64,000 nucleotides of DNA from Polaribacter batillariae (GTDB taxonomy: Bacteria; Bacteroidota; Bacteroidia; Flavobacteriales; Flavobacteriaceae): contig NZ_CP071795.1 in NCBI RefSeq assembly GCF_017498485.1, forward strand, positions 496,001 through 560,000, in the 5' to 3' direction. Of the stretch, positions 17,848 to 26,906 are shown piece after piece. Position 1 is the stretch's first letter. Each line of letters opens with the position of its first letter. Position numbers and translations under genes: made by a program. The notes under the pieces are model-generated. The model ran no database searches and was not told the origin of the DNA. It worked only from the letters and a program-made list of their open reading frames with translations.

Positions 17848-19476
17848 ATGAACCTCAACTTCAATAAAAACGAAGATTACAATAAACTCTTAGCATCCGA
17901 TTTACGAAAAAAGCTCGTAAAAGTAAAATTAGGTGGTGGTCAAAAAAGAATTGACAAGCTTCACGAAAAAGGCAAAATGACAGCTCGTGAAAGAATTGAT
18001 TATTTATTAGATTCAGAAGCGAAATCCATAGAAATTGGTGCTTTCGCTGGCGAAGATATGTATGCAGCACATGGTGGTTGCCCTTCTGGAGGTGTTGTCG
18101 TAAAAATTGGCTACATCAAAGGTAAACAATGCATTGTGGTTGCCAATGACGCTACTGTAAAAGCAGGCGCATGGTTTCCCATTACAGGAAAAAAGAATTT
18201 AAGAGCACAAGAAATAGCTATCGAAAATAAGTTGCCAATTATCTATTTAGTAGATTCTGCTGGCGTGTATTTACCAATGCAAGACGAAATTTTTCCAGAT
18301 AAAGAACATTTTGGACGCATTTTTAGAAACAATGCAGTAATGAGTAGTATGGGAATTACACAAATTTCTGCAGTAATGGGAAGCTGCGTTGCTGGTGGTG
18401 CTTATTTACCAATTATGAGCGATGAAGCTTTAATTGTAGATAAAACTGCAAGCATTTTCTTGGCGGGTAGTTATTTGGTAAAAGCTGCCATTGGCGAATC
18501 TATTGATAACGAAACTTTAGGAGGCGCCACTACACATTGCGAAATTTCTGGCGTTACAGATTATAAAGCCAAAGACGATAAAGATGCTTTAGATAAAATA
18601 AAATTTATTGTCGATAAAATTGGTGATTACGACAAAGCTGGTTTTAGCAAAACCGAATCTTTTCCGCCAAAAGAAAAACAAGACGATATTTTTGGAATTT
18701 TACCAAGAGAAAGAAACGCACAGTACGATATGTTAGAAATCATAAAGCGTTTGGTAGATAAATCTGAATTTGAACAATACAAAGAAGGCTATGGACAAAC
18801 CATTTTAACAGGTTATGCCAGAATTGATGGTTGGGCTGTGGGTATTGTAGCCAATCAACGAAAATTGGTAAAAACAAAAAAAGGAGAAATGCAATTTGGG
18901 GGAGTTATTTATAACGATTCTGCAGATAAAGCTACACGTTTTATTGCCAATTGCAATCAGAAAAAAATACCTTTGGTTTTCTTACAAGATGTTACTGGGT
19001 TTATGGTAGGTTCAAAATCAGAACACGGAGGTATTATAAAAGATGGTGCCAAAATGGTAAATGCGGTAAGTAATTCTGTAGTACCAAAATTTACCATTGT
19101 TATTGGAAATTCTTATGGAGCAGGAAATTACGCCATGTGTGGTAAGGCATATGACCCAAGACTAATTGTTGCGTGGCCTTCTGCTGAACTAGCAGTTATG
19201 AGCGGGAATTCAGCTGCAAAAGTTTTGCTACAAATAGAAACAGCTTCACTTAAAAAGAAAGGTGAAGAAATTACTCCAGAAAAAGAAGCTGAGTTATTTG
19301 ATAAAATAAAATCGCGTTACGACAAACAAGTTTCACCTTATTATGCAGCTGCACGAATTTGGACAGACGCAGTCATAAATCCACTAGATACTAGAACGTG
19401 GATTTCTATGGGAATTGAAGCTGCCAACCACGCTCCTATCGAAAAGAAATTTAATATGGGCGTTTTACAGGTTTAA
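17848..19476 (+). CDS. Acyl-CoA carboxylase beta subunit (carboxyltransferase), methylcrotonyl-CoA-like
   Basis: 542 residues, matching the biotin-dependent carboxyltransferase beta subunits of methylcrotonyl-/propionyl-CoA carboxylase. Motifs: GKMTARERIDYLLD near residue 42, AGAWFPITGKKNLRAQEIA near 110, VAGGAYLPIMSDE near 185 (first oxyanion-hole loop), and VIGNSYGAGNYAMCGKAYDP near 420 (second loop). The GNYAMCG stretch is closer to methylcrotonyl-CoA carboxylase. The enzyme moves CO2 from carboxybiotin to an acyl-CoA. The biotin-carrying alpha subunit is not in the window. HMG-CoA lyase at 52.8 kb would complete leucine breakdown. The substrate call is tentative; the class is sure. Confidence 0.92.
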   Translation: MNLNFNKNEDYNKLLASDLRKKLVKVKLGGGQKRIDKLHEKGKMTARERIDYLLDSEAKSIEIGAFAGEDMYAAHGGCPSGGVVVKIGYIKGKQCIVVANDATVKAGAWFPITGKKNLRAQEIAIENKLPIIYLVDSAGVYLPMQDEIFPDKEHFGRIFRNNAVMSSMGITQISAVMGSCVAGGAYLPIMSDEALIVDKTASIFLAGSYLVKAAIGESIDNETLGGATTHCEISGVTDYKAKDDKDALDKIKFIVDKIGDYDKAGFSKTESFPPKEKQDDIFGILPRERNAQYDMLEIIKRLVDKSEFEQYKEGYGQTILTGYARIDGWAVGIVANQRKLVKTKKGEMQFGGVIYNDSADKATRFIANCNQKKIPLVFLQDVTGFMVGSKSEHGGIIKDGAKMVNAVSNSVVPKFTIVIGNSYGAGNYAMCGKAYDPRLIVAWPSAELAVMSGNSAAKVLLQIETASLKKKGEEITPEKEAELFDKIKSRYDKQVSPYYAAARIWTDAVINPLDTRTWISMGIEAANHAPIEKKFNMGVLQV

Positions 19477-19493
19477 ATAATTCACATTAATTT

Positions 19494-19680
19494 CACACAA
19501 TTTGTCTCGCTGTAAGCGTCTCACGCAAACTGGAGACGATGCTTTCAGCATGACAAAATGAATGGGAATTGTGTGAAAATTGTTTGAAAACCCTAAAAAA
19601 CACACACCCACACAATTTGTCTCGTTGCAAGCGTCTCAAACAAACTGGAGACGATGCTTTTTCAGTATAAGAGAAAAACA
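19494..19680. repeat. 116-bp hairpin repeat array 1, left segment (2 units)
   Basis: Units start at 19494 and 19609 (CACACAATTTGTCTCGCTG or CACACAATTTGTCTCGTTG). Each holds a hairpin: TTTGTC-CGCTG-AAGC pairs with GCTT-CAGC-TGACAAA around an inner CGTCTC/GAGACG stem. The second unit breaks down after GATGCTTTTTCAG, just before the GIY-YIG gene. Confidence 0.92.
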
Positions 19681-19713
19681 TAGTTATAAATTAATACACA
19701 ATCAAAAGTTACT

Positions 19714-20025
19714 ATGATAGAGCATACAGAAGGTATCTACAATTTTTATGTTTACATCATTACAAATAAGTACAAAACAGTACTTTACACAGGTGTAACG
19801 AATAATCTAAAACTACGCCTACAACAACATAAAGAAAAATTAAATCCAAAAAGTTTTACTTCAAAATATAACGTTCATTATTTATTATATTTTGAACATT
19901 TTGGATGGATTCAACAAGCTATTGCAAGAGAAAAAGAGATAAAGAACCTGTTGAGAAAAAAGAAAATAAATCTTATCAAAGAAAAAAATCCTAAAATGGA
20001 GTTTTTAAATCATTACTTTGAGTAG
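19714..20025 (+). CDS. GIY-YIG nuclease-family protein inside the repeat array
   Basis: 103 residues, the size of the YhbQ/UvrC-N-like single-domain group. Motifs: NFYVYIITNKYKTVLYTGVT gives the GIY..YIG equivalents (YVY and YTG), LKLRLQQHK supplies the arginine helix, FTSKYNVHYLLYFEHF the middle strand, and AIAREKEIKNLLRKKK the metal-binding Glu region. The family cuts DNA, often at structured or flap substrates. The gene is embedded between units 2 and 3 of an array of hairpin repeats, so it may act on these repeats or move with them (inference). Six bases after the stop lies a small palindrome, TTGTTAGACTAACAA (20031-20045). The start ATG is the only reasonable one. Confidence 0.93.
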   Translation: MIEHTEGIYNFYVYIITNKYKTVLYTGVTNNLKLRLQQHKEKLNPKSFTSKYNVHYLLYFEHFGWIQQAIAREKEIKNLLRKKKINLIKEKNPKMEFLNHYFE

Positions 20026-20051
20026 GGTTCTTGTTAGACTAACAAACTTCT

Positions 20052-21078
20052 CACACAATTTGTCTCGCTGTAAGCGTCTCACACAAACTGGAGACGATGC
20101 TTTCAGCATGACAAAGTGAATGGAAATTCTGTGAAAACTATCTAAAAAACCCTACAGAAACCAACACCCACACAGTTTGTCACGCTGCAAGCGTCTCACG
20201 CAAACTGGAGACGATACTTTCAGCATGACAAAGTGAATGGAAATTGTATGGAAACTGTCTAAAAACCCTACAGAAACCAACACCCACACAGTTTGTCACG
20301 CTGCAAGCGTCTCACGCAAACTGGAAACGATGCTTTCAGCATGACAAAGTGAATGGAAATTGTGTGGAAACTGTGTAAAAACCTTACAGAAACCAACCCC
20401 CACAAAGTTTGTCACGCTGTAAGCGTCTCACGCAAACTGGAGACGATGCTTTCAGCATGACAAAGTGAATGGAAATTGTGTGGAAACTGTGTAAAAACCT
20501 TACATAAACCAACCCCCACAAAGTTTGTCACGCTGTAAACGTCTCACGTAAACTGGAAACGATGCTTTCAGCATGACAAAGTGAATGGAAATTGTGTGAG
20601 AATTGTGTAAAAAACTTACAGAAACCAACACCCACACAGTTTGTCACGCTGTAAGCGTCTCGCGTAAACTGGAAACGATGCTTTCAGCATGACAAAATGG
20701 ATGGAAATTGTGTGGAAACTGTGTAAAAACCTTACAGAAACCAACACTCACACAGTTTGTCACGCTGTAAGCGTCTCACGCAAACTGGAGAAGATGCTTT
20801 CAGCATGACAAAGTGAATGGAAATTGTGTGGAAACTGTCTAAAAACCCTACAGAAACCAATACCCACACAATTTGTCACGCTGTAAGCGTCTAACGCAAA
20901 CTGGAGAAGATGCTTTCAGCATGACAAAGTGAATGGAAATTGTGTGGAAACTGTCTAAAAACCCTACAAAAACCAACACCCACACAATTTGTCACGCTGT
21001 AAACGTCTCACGCAAACTGGAGACGATGCTTTCAGCATGACAAAATGGATGGAAATTGTGTGAGAATTGTTTGATAGT
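20052..21078. repeat. 116-bp hairpin repeat array 1, right segment (9 units)
   Basis: Units start at 20052, 20169, 20285, 20401, 20517, 20633, 20749, 20865 and 20981, a period of 116 (once 117). The full unit is conserved, not just its ends, which excludes CRISPR-like spacers. Each carries the hairpin TTTGTCACGCTGTAAGC / GCTTTCAGCATGACAAA (15 of 17 paired) with inner CGTCTC/GAGACG. Next comes a linker with GAATGGAAATTGTGTGG whose AAACTGTGT can pair with the ACACAGTTT at the unit start. No coding capacity. The array runs to about 100 bases before pta. Confidence 0.95.
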
Positions 21079-21120
21079 TGCGAGGTATTATAAAACAAAC
21101 AACAAAATTTATCAGGAATT

Positions 21121-21151
21121 AATGACGAATATCAGTATTCGTCATTTTTTT
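21121..21151 (+). terminator. Rho-independent terminator between repeat array and pta
   Basis: AATGACGAATA pairs with TATTCGTCATT (21136-21146) around a 4-base loop, followed by a T run. It would isolate pta from transcription through the repeat array. Confidence 0.85.
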
Positions 21152-21157
21152 ATCTCT

Positions 21158-21165
21158 TATTTTTG
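21158..21165 (+). promoter_or_regulatory. Candidate -7 box of pta-ackA
   Basis: TATTTTTG matches TAnnTTTG, 20 bases before the pta ATG and right behind the terminator. No clear TTG element is seen at the expected upstream distance. Confidence 0.5.
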
Positions 21166-21184
21166 CAAAACAAATCAATAAAAC

Positions 21185-23278
21185 ATGAGCAAAGCCATAT
21201 ATATTGCCACAGTAGAACAAGACAGTGGTAAGTCTTTAATATCGTTAGGAATCTTAAGAATGATGCTAACAAAATCTTCAAAAGTGGGCTATTTTAGACC
21301 CATTATTAACGAAATAAATGCGAATGGTTACGACGAACACACCAATACTGCCATCAATTTTTTTAACCTAGAAATTAATTATAAAGATTGCTACGCTTAT
21401 ACACAAAGCGAAGTTGTAGAACTTTTAAGTGAAGGGCAAGAAGATAAAGTGATTCATCATGTAATAAAAAAATATAAAAAGCTAGAAGCAAATTACGATT
21501 ATGTTTTAGTAGAAGGAACCGATTTTGCAGGAAATGGTGGTTTTACAGAATTAGATGTAAACCTAATGATCGCAAAAAACTTAAACATTCCTGCTTTAAT
21601 TGTAGGTTCTGGAAACGGAAAAAAGAAGAAAGATTTTATCAATACCATGCAACTTTCTTACAATGCTTTTATTCAGAAAGAAGTGGATGTTATTGGAATT
21701 ATTGCCAATAAAATAGAAATAGACGAAGTAGATTATATTAGACAAGAACTCATTAAAAATTTTCCAGACAAACTTCAAATAGACATTATTCCGAAAGTAG
21801 ATTTTTTAGCTTTTCCAACTGTAAAAGAAGTTGTAAAAGCTTTAGATGGACGTGTTTTATTCGGAGAACAATTTTTAGACAATGCCATTGGGAGTTACAG
21901 CACAGGAGCCATGCAACTTCGAAATTATTTAACAAGAATTAAAGAAAATGCATTGGTAATTACCCCTGGAGACAGAGCCGATATTATTTTAGGTGCCTTG
22001 CAAGCAAATGCTTCTAAAAACTATCCAAAAATCGCAGGAATTATTTTAACAGGAACTTTAATTCCAGAAGAATCTATTATAAAATTAATTGAAGGAGTGC
22101 AATCTACAGTGCCTATTATTTCTGTTGATGGTGGTACTTTTAATGTTTCTAACAAAATTGGTGATGTAAAATCAAAAATTTACGCAACTCATAATAAAAA
22201 AATATTATTATCATTAGACACCTTTGATAAATTTGTAAATGCAGAAGGGCTCACAAACATTTTAACTTCTCACAAATCTGTTAGAATGACGCCAAGCATG
22301 TTTCAATATAATTTATTGCAAAAAGCAAGAACTCATAAAAAACATATTGTGTTGCCAGAAGGAGATGATAAAAGAATTCTCACAGCAGCAGCTCGTTTGC
22401 AACTATTAGATATTGTAGATTTAACCTTGTTGGGCGACAAAAATACCATTCAATTAAAATGCGACCAATTAGGCATTCAAATAGATTTAAACAAACTAAA
22501 CATTCTAAATCCAGAAGATTCTATTTACAACAAAGATTTTGCAAACACCCTTTTTGAAGCACGAAAACACAAAGGAATGACAGAAACTACTGCCGCAGAT
22601 TTAACCAGAGACGTTTCTTATTTTGGAACGCTAATGATTTTAAATGGTTTGACAGACGGAATGGTTTCTGGAGCAGTGCACACCACAATGCATACTATAA
22701 AACCTGCTTTACAATTAATTAAAACCAAACCAGGAGTTTCTGTAGTTTCGTCTGTATTTTTTATGTGTTTGTCAGATAGGGTTTCTGTAATGGGAGATTG
22801 CGCTGTGAACCCAAACCCAAATGCAGAACAACTTTCTGAAATCGCTATTTCTTCAGCAGCATCTGCTGAAGCATTTGGTATTCCTGCAAAAGTGGCGATG
22901 TTATCTTACTCTTCTGGAAGTTCTGGAAAAGGCGAAGAAGTAGAAAAAGTAAGAAAAGCGACTGAATTGGCTAAAGCAAAAATGCCTAATTTAAAAATCG
23001 AGGGTCCAATACAATACGATGCAGCAGTAGATATGTCTGTCGCAAAAACAAAAATGCCAGATTCTGAAGTTGCAGGACAAGCATCTGTATTAATTTTTCC
23101 TGATTTAAATACAGGAAACAATACCTACAAAGCCATTCAAAGAGAAACTGGTGCTTTGGCTATTGGCCCAATGTTACAAGGGTTAAACAAACCTGTAAAC
23201 GATTTAAGTAGAGGCTGTACAGTAGATGATATTTTTAACACCGTTTTATTAACGGCCATTCAAGCAAATCAACAATAA
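21185..23278 (+). CDS. pta: Phosphate acetyltransferase (long form)
   Basis: 697 residues, the long three-domain form. The N-terminus is a P-loop BioD-like domain (YIATVEQDSGKSLISLGIL, about 6-24). A DRTGG domain follows (VITPGDRADIILGAL near 258). The C-terminal ~330 residues are the catalytic PTA domain (HIVLPEGDDKRILTAAARLQ near 388; SSVFFMCLSDRV; GDCAVNPNPNAEQLSEIAI; AMLSYSSGSSGKGEEVEKVR). It converts acetyl-CoA and phosphate to acetyl phosphate and CoA. ackA starts two bases after the stop, forming the usual overflow/acetate-assimilation operon. Cytoplasmic. Very confident. Confidence 0.97.
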   Translation: MSKAIYIATVEQDSGKSLISLGILRMMLTKSSKVGYFRPIINEINANGYDEHTNTAINFFNLEINYKDCYAYTQSEVVELLSEGQEDKVIHHVIKKYKKLEANYDYVLVEGTDFAGNGGFTELDVNLMIAKNLNIPALIVGSGNGKKKKDFINTMQLSYNAFIQKEVDVIGIIANKIEIDEVDYIRQELIKNFPDKLQIDIIPKVDFLAFPTVKEVVKALDGRVLFGEQFLDNAIGSYSTGAMQLRNYLTRIKENALVITPGDRADIILGALQANASKNYPKIAGIILTGTLIPEESIIKLIEGVQSTVPIISVDGGTFNVSNKIGDVKSKIYATHNKKILLSLDTFDKFVNAEGLTNILTSHKSVRMTPSMFQYNLLQKARTHKKHIVLPEGDDKRILTAAARLQLLDIVDLTLLGDKNTIQLKCDQLGIQIDLNKLNILNPEDSIYNKDFANTLFEARKHKGMTETTAADLTRDVSYFGTLMILNGLTDGMVSGAVHTTMHTIKPALQLIKTKPGVSVVSSVFFMCLSDRVSVMGDCAVNPNPNAEQLSEIAISSAASAEAFGIPAKVAMLSYSSGSSGKGEEVEKVRKATELAKAKMPNLKIEGPIQYDAAVDMSVAKTKMPDSEVAGQASVLIFPDLNTGNNTYKAIQRETGALAIGPMLQGLNKPVNDLSRGCTVDDIFNTVLLTAIQANQQ

Positions 23279-23280
23279 GT

Positions 23281-24468
23281 ATGAATATTTTAGTATTAAA
23301 TGCAGGTTCTTCTTCATTAAAATATCAAGTGATAGAAATGCCTTCGCAACATGTAAAGTGTGTTGGTTTGGTGGAAAGAATTGGAATGGAAGACGCTATT
23401 TTTAATCATGAAATTGATGATGAAAAACACCAAGAAATTTTACCAATATTGAATCATAAGATTGGTTTACAAAAAATTGCAGAAACCTTATTAGACAAAA
23501 AAATTGGTGTTTTAAATGCTGTTGATGAAATAAAAGCAGTTGGACATAGAGTGGTTCATGGTGGAAGTAAATTCAACGAAACTGTGGTTGTTACACAAGA
23601 AGTTAAAGACAATATTCGAGATTTATTCGATTTGGCACCTTTACATAATCCTGCAAATTTAACAGGAATAGAAATTGCAGAAACTATTTTTACTTCTGCA
23701 AAACAAATTGCCATTTTCGATACTTCTTTTCATCAAACCATGCCCAAAGAAGCCTATCAATATGCGATTCCAAACGAATATTTATCAACCTATAAAATTA
23801 GAGCCTATGGTTTTCATGGCACAAGTCATAAATATGTTTCAGAAAAAGCGATTGCGTTTTTGGGAAAAGCAAATTCAAAAAAAATTATTACCATCCATTT
23901 AGGAAATGGATGTAGCATGAGTGCCATTAAAAACGGAAAAAGCGTTGAAAATTCTTTAGGTTTTGGCCCTATGAACGGCTTAATTATGGGAACTCGTTCT
24001 GGAGATATTGATCAATCTGTTATTTTCTTTTTGATGAAAAAGTTGAATAAAACTGTTGAGGAAGTAAATACTTTATTACAAAAAGAATCTGGAATGCAAG
24101 GTTTAACTGGTTTTTCTGATTTAAGAGAAATATCTGAAAAAGCTGAACAGGGAAATGAAGATTGCCAAAACGCATTAAATTTAGCGGGTTATAGAATTCG
24201 AAAATATATTGGAAGTTATACCGCTATTTTAAATGGATTGGATGCCGTCGTTTTCACTGCAGGAATTGGAGAAAATTCAGCAATTATGAGAAGTTTAGCT
24301 TGCGAAAATTTAGATTTTTTAGGAATTGATGTAGATGAAGCTAAAAATGAAATTCGTTCTAAAGAAATTCGAGAAATTCAAAAATCGACTTCAAAAGTAA
24401 AAATTCTTGTAATTCCTACCAATGAAGAAATTGAGATTGCAAAACAATCGTATCAATTAATTAAATGA
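23281..24468 (+). CDS. ackA: Acetate kinase
   Basis: 395 residues, normal for the family. Motifs in order: ILVLNAGSSSLKYQ (4-16), AVGHRVVHGG near 87, FDTSFHQTMP near 147, GFHGTSHKYVSEKA near 180, HLGNGCSMSAIKNGKS near 206, GLIMGTRSGDID near 232 and VFTAGIGENSA near 323. It transfers phosphate between acetyl phosphate and ADP. It forms an operon with pta. Its TGA stop (24466-24468) is also the first base triplet of an intergenic repeat element, so the repeat abuts the coding end. Confidence 0.97.
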   Translation: MNILVLNAGSSSLKYQVIEMPSQHVKCVGLVERIGMEDAIFNHEIDDEKHQEILPILNHKIGLQKIAETLLDKKIGVLNAVDEIKAVGHRVVHGGSKFNETVVVTQEVKDNIRDLFDLAPLHNPANLTGIEIAETIFTSAKQIAIFDTSFHQTMPKEAYQYAIPNEYLSTYKIRAYGFHGTSHKYVSEKAIAFLGKANSKKIITIHLGNGCSMSAIKNGKSVENSLGFGPMNGLIMGTRSGDIDQSVIFFLMKKLNKTVEEVNTLLQKESGMQGLTGFSDLREISEKAEQGNEDCQNALNLAGYRIRKYIGSYTAILNGLDAVVFTAGIGENSAIMRSLACENLDFLGIDVDEAKNEIRSKEIREIQKSTSKVKILVIPTNEEIEIAKQSYQLIK

Positions 24469-24640
24469 GGCTGTCACAAAAGTAAATTTAACGGTTATTT
24501 TGAACGAATTTGAAAAATATAAAATACTGAAAATCAGTAAATAAGATTTTTACATTACAATCGAAATGACAAGTATTCAACAAATAAGATTTCTCCATTA
24601 CAGTCGAAATGATAAATTTTAATACTTTCGAGACAGCTTC
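24467..24640. repeat. Intergenic inverted-repeat element, copy 2 of 3
   Basis: Begins GAGGCTGTCACAAAAG and ends CTTTCGAGACAGCTTC, with complementary ends. It shares AAATTTAACGG, AAATATAAAATACTGAAAAT and GATTTCTCCATTACAGTCG with the copies at 1057 and 40618. Inside, an ATAAGATTT..CATTACA.TCGAAATGA.A block is present twice. It begins within the ackA stop codon and lies between converging genes. Confidence 0.82.
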
Positions 24641-24655
24641 AAGATTGTGGAGGAA

Positions 24656-25834
24656 TTAATTTTTTATAATTCTTTTACTGGCAATTTTCCCTTCTTTTGT
24701 TTGAACTTTCAGCAAATAAAAACCTTGCGATAAAGCTGTAATATCTACTTGTTTTTGATTTGTAGAAAAAACTTTATTTCCTAAAATATTAAATAGTTCT
24801 ATTTTTTCTACTTCTAAGTTTGCAGTATCAAGTGTAAAAACACCATTTGTTGGATTTGGATATGCTTTAAAATTTAAACTAGCAAAATCTTCTACACTTG
24901 CAGTTGCTCCATTGTAGTAATATATTGTTCTATCATTTGTTCCTGTTGAAGAACTTATTATTTTATTTACAAAACTATTATTTTCTCCACTTAAAGAGGC
25001 AAAACCTGTTCTATCTTTAAAAGGATTTATAATAGAGCTCATTAATTTACTCGTATCAAAGGCATAACTCTCTTCGTAACTGTTGGTAAAAGCACCATTA
25101 TCAAAATCAAAATCTTTTTCTAAAACTAAATTACCATTAGCATCGTATGTATATTCAGCTTTATAGTTATTCACGTATGAAGTTCCATTCCAATCTTGAC
25201 TAATATTCTGTATTACTTTGTTATTTGAATTATAAGAGTATGTATCTCTACCATCTAATTCCCAAGAAGATCCATTCCATTTTTCATAAGTATATTCTGA
25301 AACTAAATTATTGGAACCATAGTTAACCACAACTCTAGAAGAAGCATCTCTTTGAGAACCTTCTGTAACCAATACCCAAGAAGACCCATTCCATTCTTCC
25401 GATAATAAACCTGTAATTTTATTATTAGTATATGTGAAAGTGTTTCTGTATTTGTTTACCCAAACGTTGTTTATTTTTTCTTGATCTATGGATTCTATAA
25501 TTTGATTATTACTATTATAAGTATAGTTTGTTCTAAAACCATCTTCAGGATTACCTGAAGAATCTACACCTTCATAAGTATCTGTAATAATTTTATTTTG
25601 ATTGTTGTAGGTATAAGTTTCTCTACCATTTAAATCCCATGTAGCATTTATACTGTTCCAGCTAAAATAAGCTTCTTCAGTCAAATTGTTATTAGCATCA
25701 TATATATAAGTTAATCTGCTATTGTTTACCCAATTTACACCATCATAATATTGGTTTACATTAGATGTTAATTTGTCTTGCCCTATAATTGAAACAGTAA
25801 AGCATACAAAAAGTAAAAAAGTAATTTTTCTCAT
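24656..25834 (-). CDS. Secreted repeat protein with type IX secretion (type A) sorting domain
   Basis: 392 residues. A signal peptide (MRKITFLLFVCFTVSIIGQ) ends near residue 19. Residues about 25-270 are eight or so imperfect repeats with the theme 'W.NG..Y.Y..NNK' (VNNSRLTYIYDANNNLTEEA, GRETYTYNNQNKIITDTYEG, GRDTYSYNSNNKVIQNISQD), resembling YD/RHS-like or other beta-hairpin repeats. The final ~75 residues are a T9SS type A domain (FKAYPNPTNGVFTLDT, IELFNILGNKVF, LSQGFYLLKVQTKEGKIASK). Probably surface-attached or released. Function beyond export is not inferable. Confidence 0.9.
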   Translation of the reverse strand: MRKITFLLFVCFTVSIIGQDKLTSNVNQYYDGVNWVNNSRLTYIYDANNNLTEEAYFSWNSINATWDLNGRETYTYNNQNKIITDTYEGVDSSGNPEDGFRTNYTYNSNNQIIESIDQEKINNVWVNKYRNTFTYTNNKITGLLSEEWNGSSWVLVTEGSQRDASSRVVVNYGSNNLVSEYTYEKWNGSSWELDGRDTYSYNSNNKVIQNISQDWNGTSYVNNYKAEYTYDANGNLVLEKDFDFDNGAFTNSYEESYAFDTSKLMSSIINPFKDRTGFASLSGENNSFVNKIISSSTGTNDRTIYYYNGATASVEDFASLNFKAYPNPTNGVFTLDTANLEVEKIELFNILGNKVFSTNQKQVDITALSQGFYLLKVQTKEGKIASKRIIKN

Positions 25835-25860
25835 AATAAAAAGGTATTTAAGTTATACAA

Positions 25861-25868
25861 CAAAGGTA
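25861..25868 (-). promoter_or_regulatory. Candidate -7 box of the T9SS repeat-protein gene
   Basis: The minus strand reads TACCTTTG (TAnnTTTG), 27 bases before the ATG. No clear TTG partner is seen. Confidence 0.45.
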
Positions 25869-25888
25869 TTTAACACCTTAAGACATTC

Positions 25889-25908
25889 TATACCTACTAA
25901 TAGGTATA
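25889..25908. promoter_or_regulatory. Operator-like palindrome upstream of the T9SS gene
   Basis: TATACCTACTAATAGGTATA is a 20-base near-perfect palindrome lying at about -30 of the minus-strand promoter box. A dimeric regulator could bind here. The regulator is unknown. Confidence 0.4.
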
Positions 25909-25995
25909 TTTTAAAGAAAAACTGTCTTTAAATAATTGTTAAACAGCAATCAAATTTTTACATTTGCGAGGTTAATAATTAAAATTTCACAAGAA

Positions 25996-26715
25996 ATGGG
26001 TAGAGCATTTGAGTTTCGAAAAGCAAGAAAAATGAAACGTTGGTCTGCAATGGCTAAAACATTTACCAGAATTGGTAAAGACATTGTGATGGCAGTAAAA
26101 GAAGGAGGTCCTAACCCAGAAACAAACTCACGTTTAAGAGCTGTTATACAAAATGCGAAGGCTGCCAATATGCCTAAAGACAACGTAGAACGTGCCATAA
26201 AAAAAGCAACCGATAAAGATACTGCAAACTATAAAGAAGTTCTTTTTGAAGGCTATGCACCTCATGGAGTTGCCATTCTTTTAGAAACGGCCACAGACAA
26301 TAACAATAGAACTGTTGCCAATGTTAGAGCTGCTTTTAATAAGTGCGATGGAAACTTAGGAACTTCTGGTTCTGTCGTTTTTATGTTCGACCATACCTGT
26401 AATTTTACCTTAAAAAAAGAAGATATTACTATGGATATGGAAGAATTAGAATTAGAATTAATAGATTTTGAAGTTGAAGAAGTTTTCGACGACGAAGAAG
26501 GTGTTATTATTTATGCCCCTTTCGAACAATTTGGTGCTTTACAATCTTATTTTGAAAACAATAACATCGAAATTCTTTCTTCTGGCTTCGAGAGAATTCC
26601 AACAACAACAGTAAAATTGAATGAAGAACAACAAGCAGATGTAGAAAAATTGTTAGAAAAATTAGAAGAAGATGACGATGTACAAAATGTGTATCACAGT
26701 ATGGAAAACTCCTAG
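25996..26715 (+). CDS. YebC/PmpR-family translation/transcription regulator
   Basis: 239 residues from the ATG at 25996. The frame extends 20 codons upstream to 25936, but the family begins MGRAFEFRKARKMKRWSAMA, so the later start is right. Further motifs: FTRIGKDIVMAVKEGGPNPE, NMPKDNVERAIKKATDKD, YEGYAPHGVAILLE-like 'FEGYAPHGVAILLET', and LGTSGSVVFMFD. The long form with an acidic C-terminus (KLLEKLEEDDDVQNVYHSME) is typical. Recent work on the family links it to relieving ribosome stalling at difficult codon runs; older annotation calls it a transcription factor. A strong terminator follows. Confidence 0.95.
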   Translation: MGRAFEFRKARKMKRWSAMAKTFTRIGKDIVMAVKEGGPNPETNSRLRAVIQNAKAANMPKDNVERAIKKATDKDTANYKEVLFEGYAPHGVAILLETATDNNNRTVANVRAAFNKCDGNLGTSGSVVFMFDHTCNFTLKKEDITMDMEELELELIDFEVEEVFDDEEGVIIYAPFEQFGALQSYFENNNIEILSSGFERIPTTTVKLNEEQQADVEKLLEKLEEDDDVQNVYHSMENS

Positions 26716-26751
26716 CAAACAAAAGGATTAGAGTTTATAAGCCAATAAAAC

Positions 26752-26787
26752 AAAAGTCGTGATTTAAGTCACGACTTTTTCTTTTTT
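26752..26787 (+). terminator. Rho-independent terminator after yebC
   Basis: AAAAGTCGTGA pairs perfectly with TCACGACTTTT (26769-26779), followed by a T-rich tract. Confidence 0.9.
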
Positions 26788-26906
26788 GAATTTTTACAGG
26801 TATATATTCTATCCCCCAATATAATATAATACTAGTCATTCAAAATGTACCTCAAATATAGTTTTTATAAATCATAATAAAAAACAAAAAGTTTGCAAGT
26901 TACAAT

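Noticed and set aside
19493..19681. Minus-strand frame of 62 codons in the repeat array
   Set aside because: It merely reads through repeat units; equivalent frames are broken in other units.
20031..20045. TTGTTAGACTAACAA after the GIY-YIG gene as a recombination site
   Set aside because: It is a simple short palindrome without L-type arms or a matching copy at the other side of the gene.
20052..21078. CRISPR array suggested by regular repeats
   Set aside because: The whole 116-bp unit is conserved including the linker. There are no unique spacers of 25-40 bases and no cas genes.
25936..25995. Extended N-terminus of YebC
   Set aside because: The family starts at MGRAFEFRK; the 20 extra residues are not family-like.
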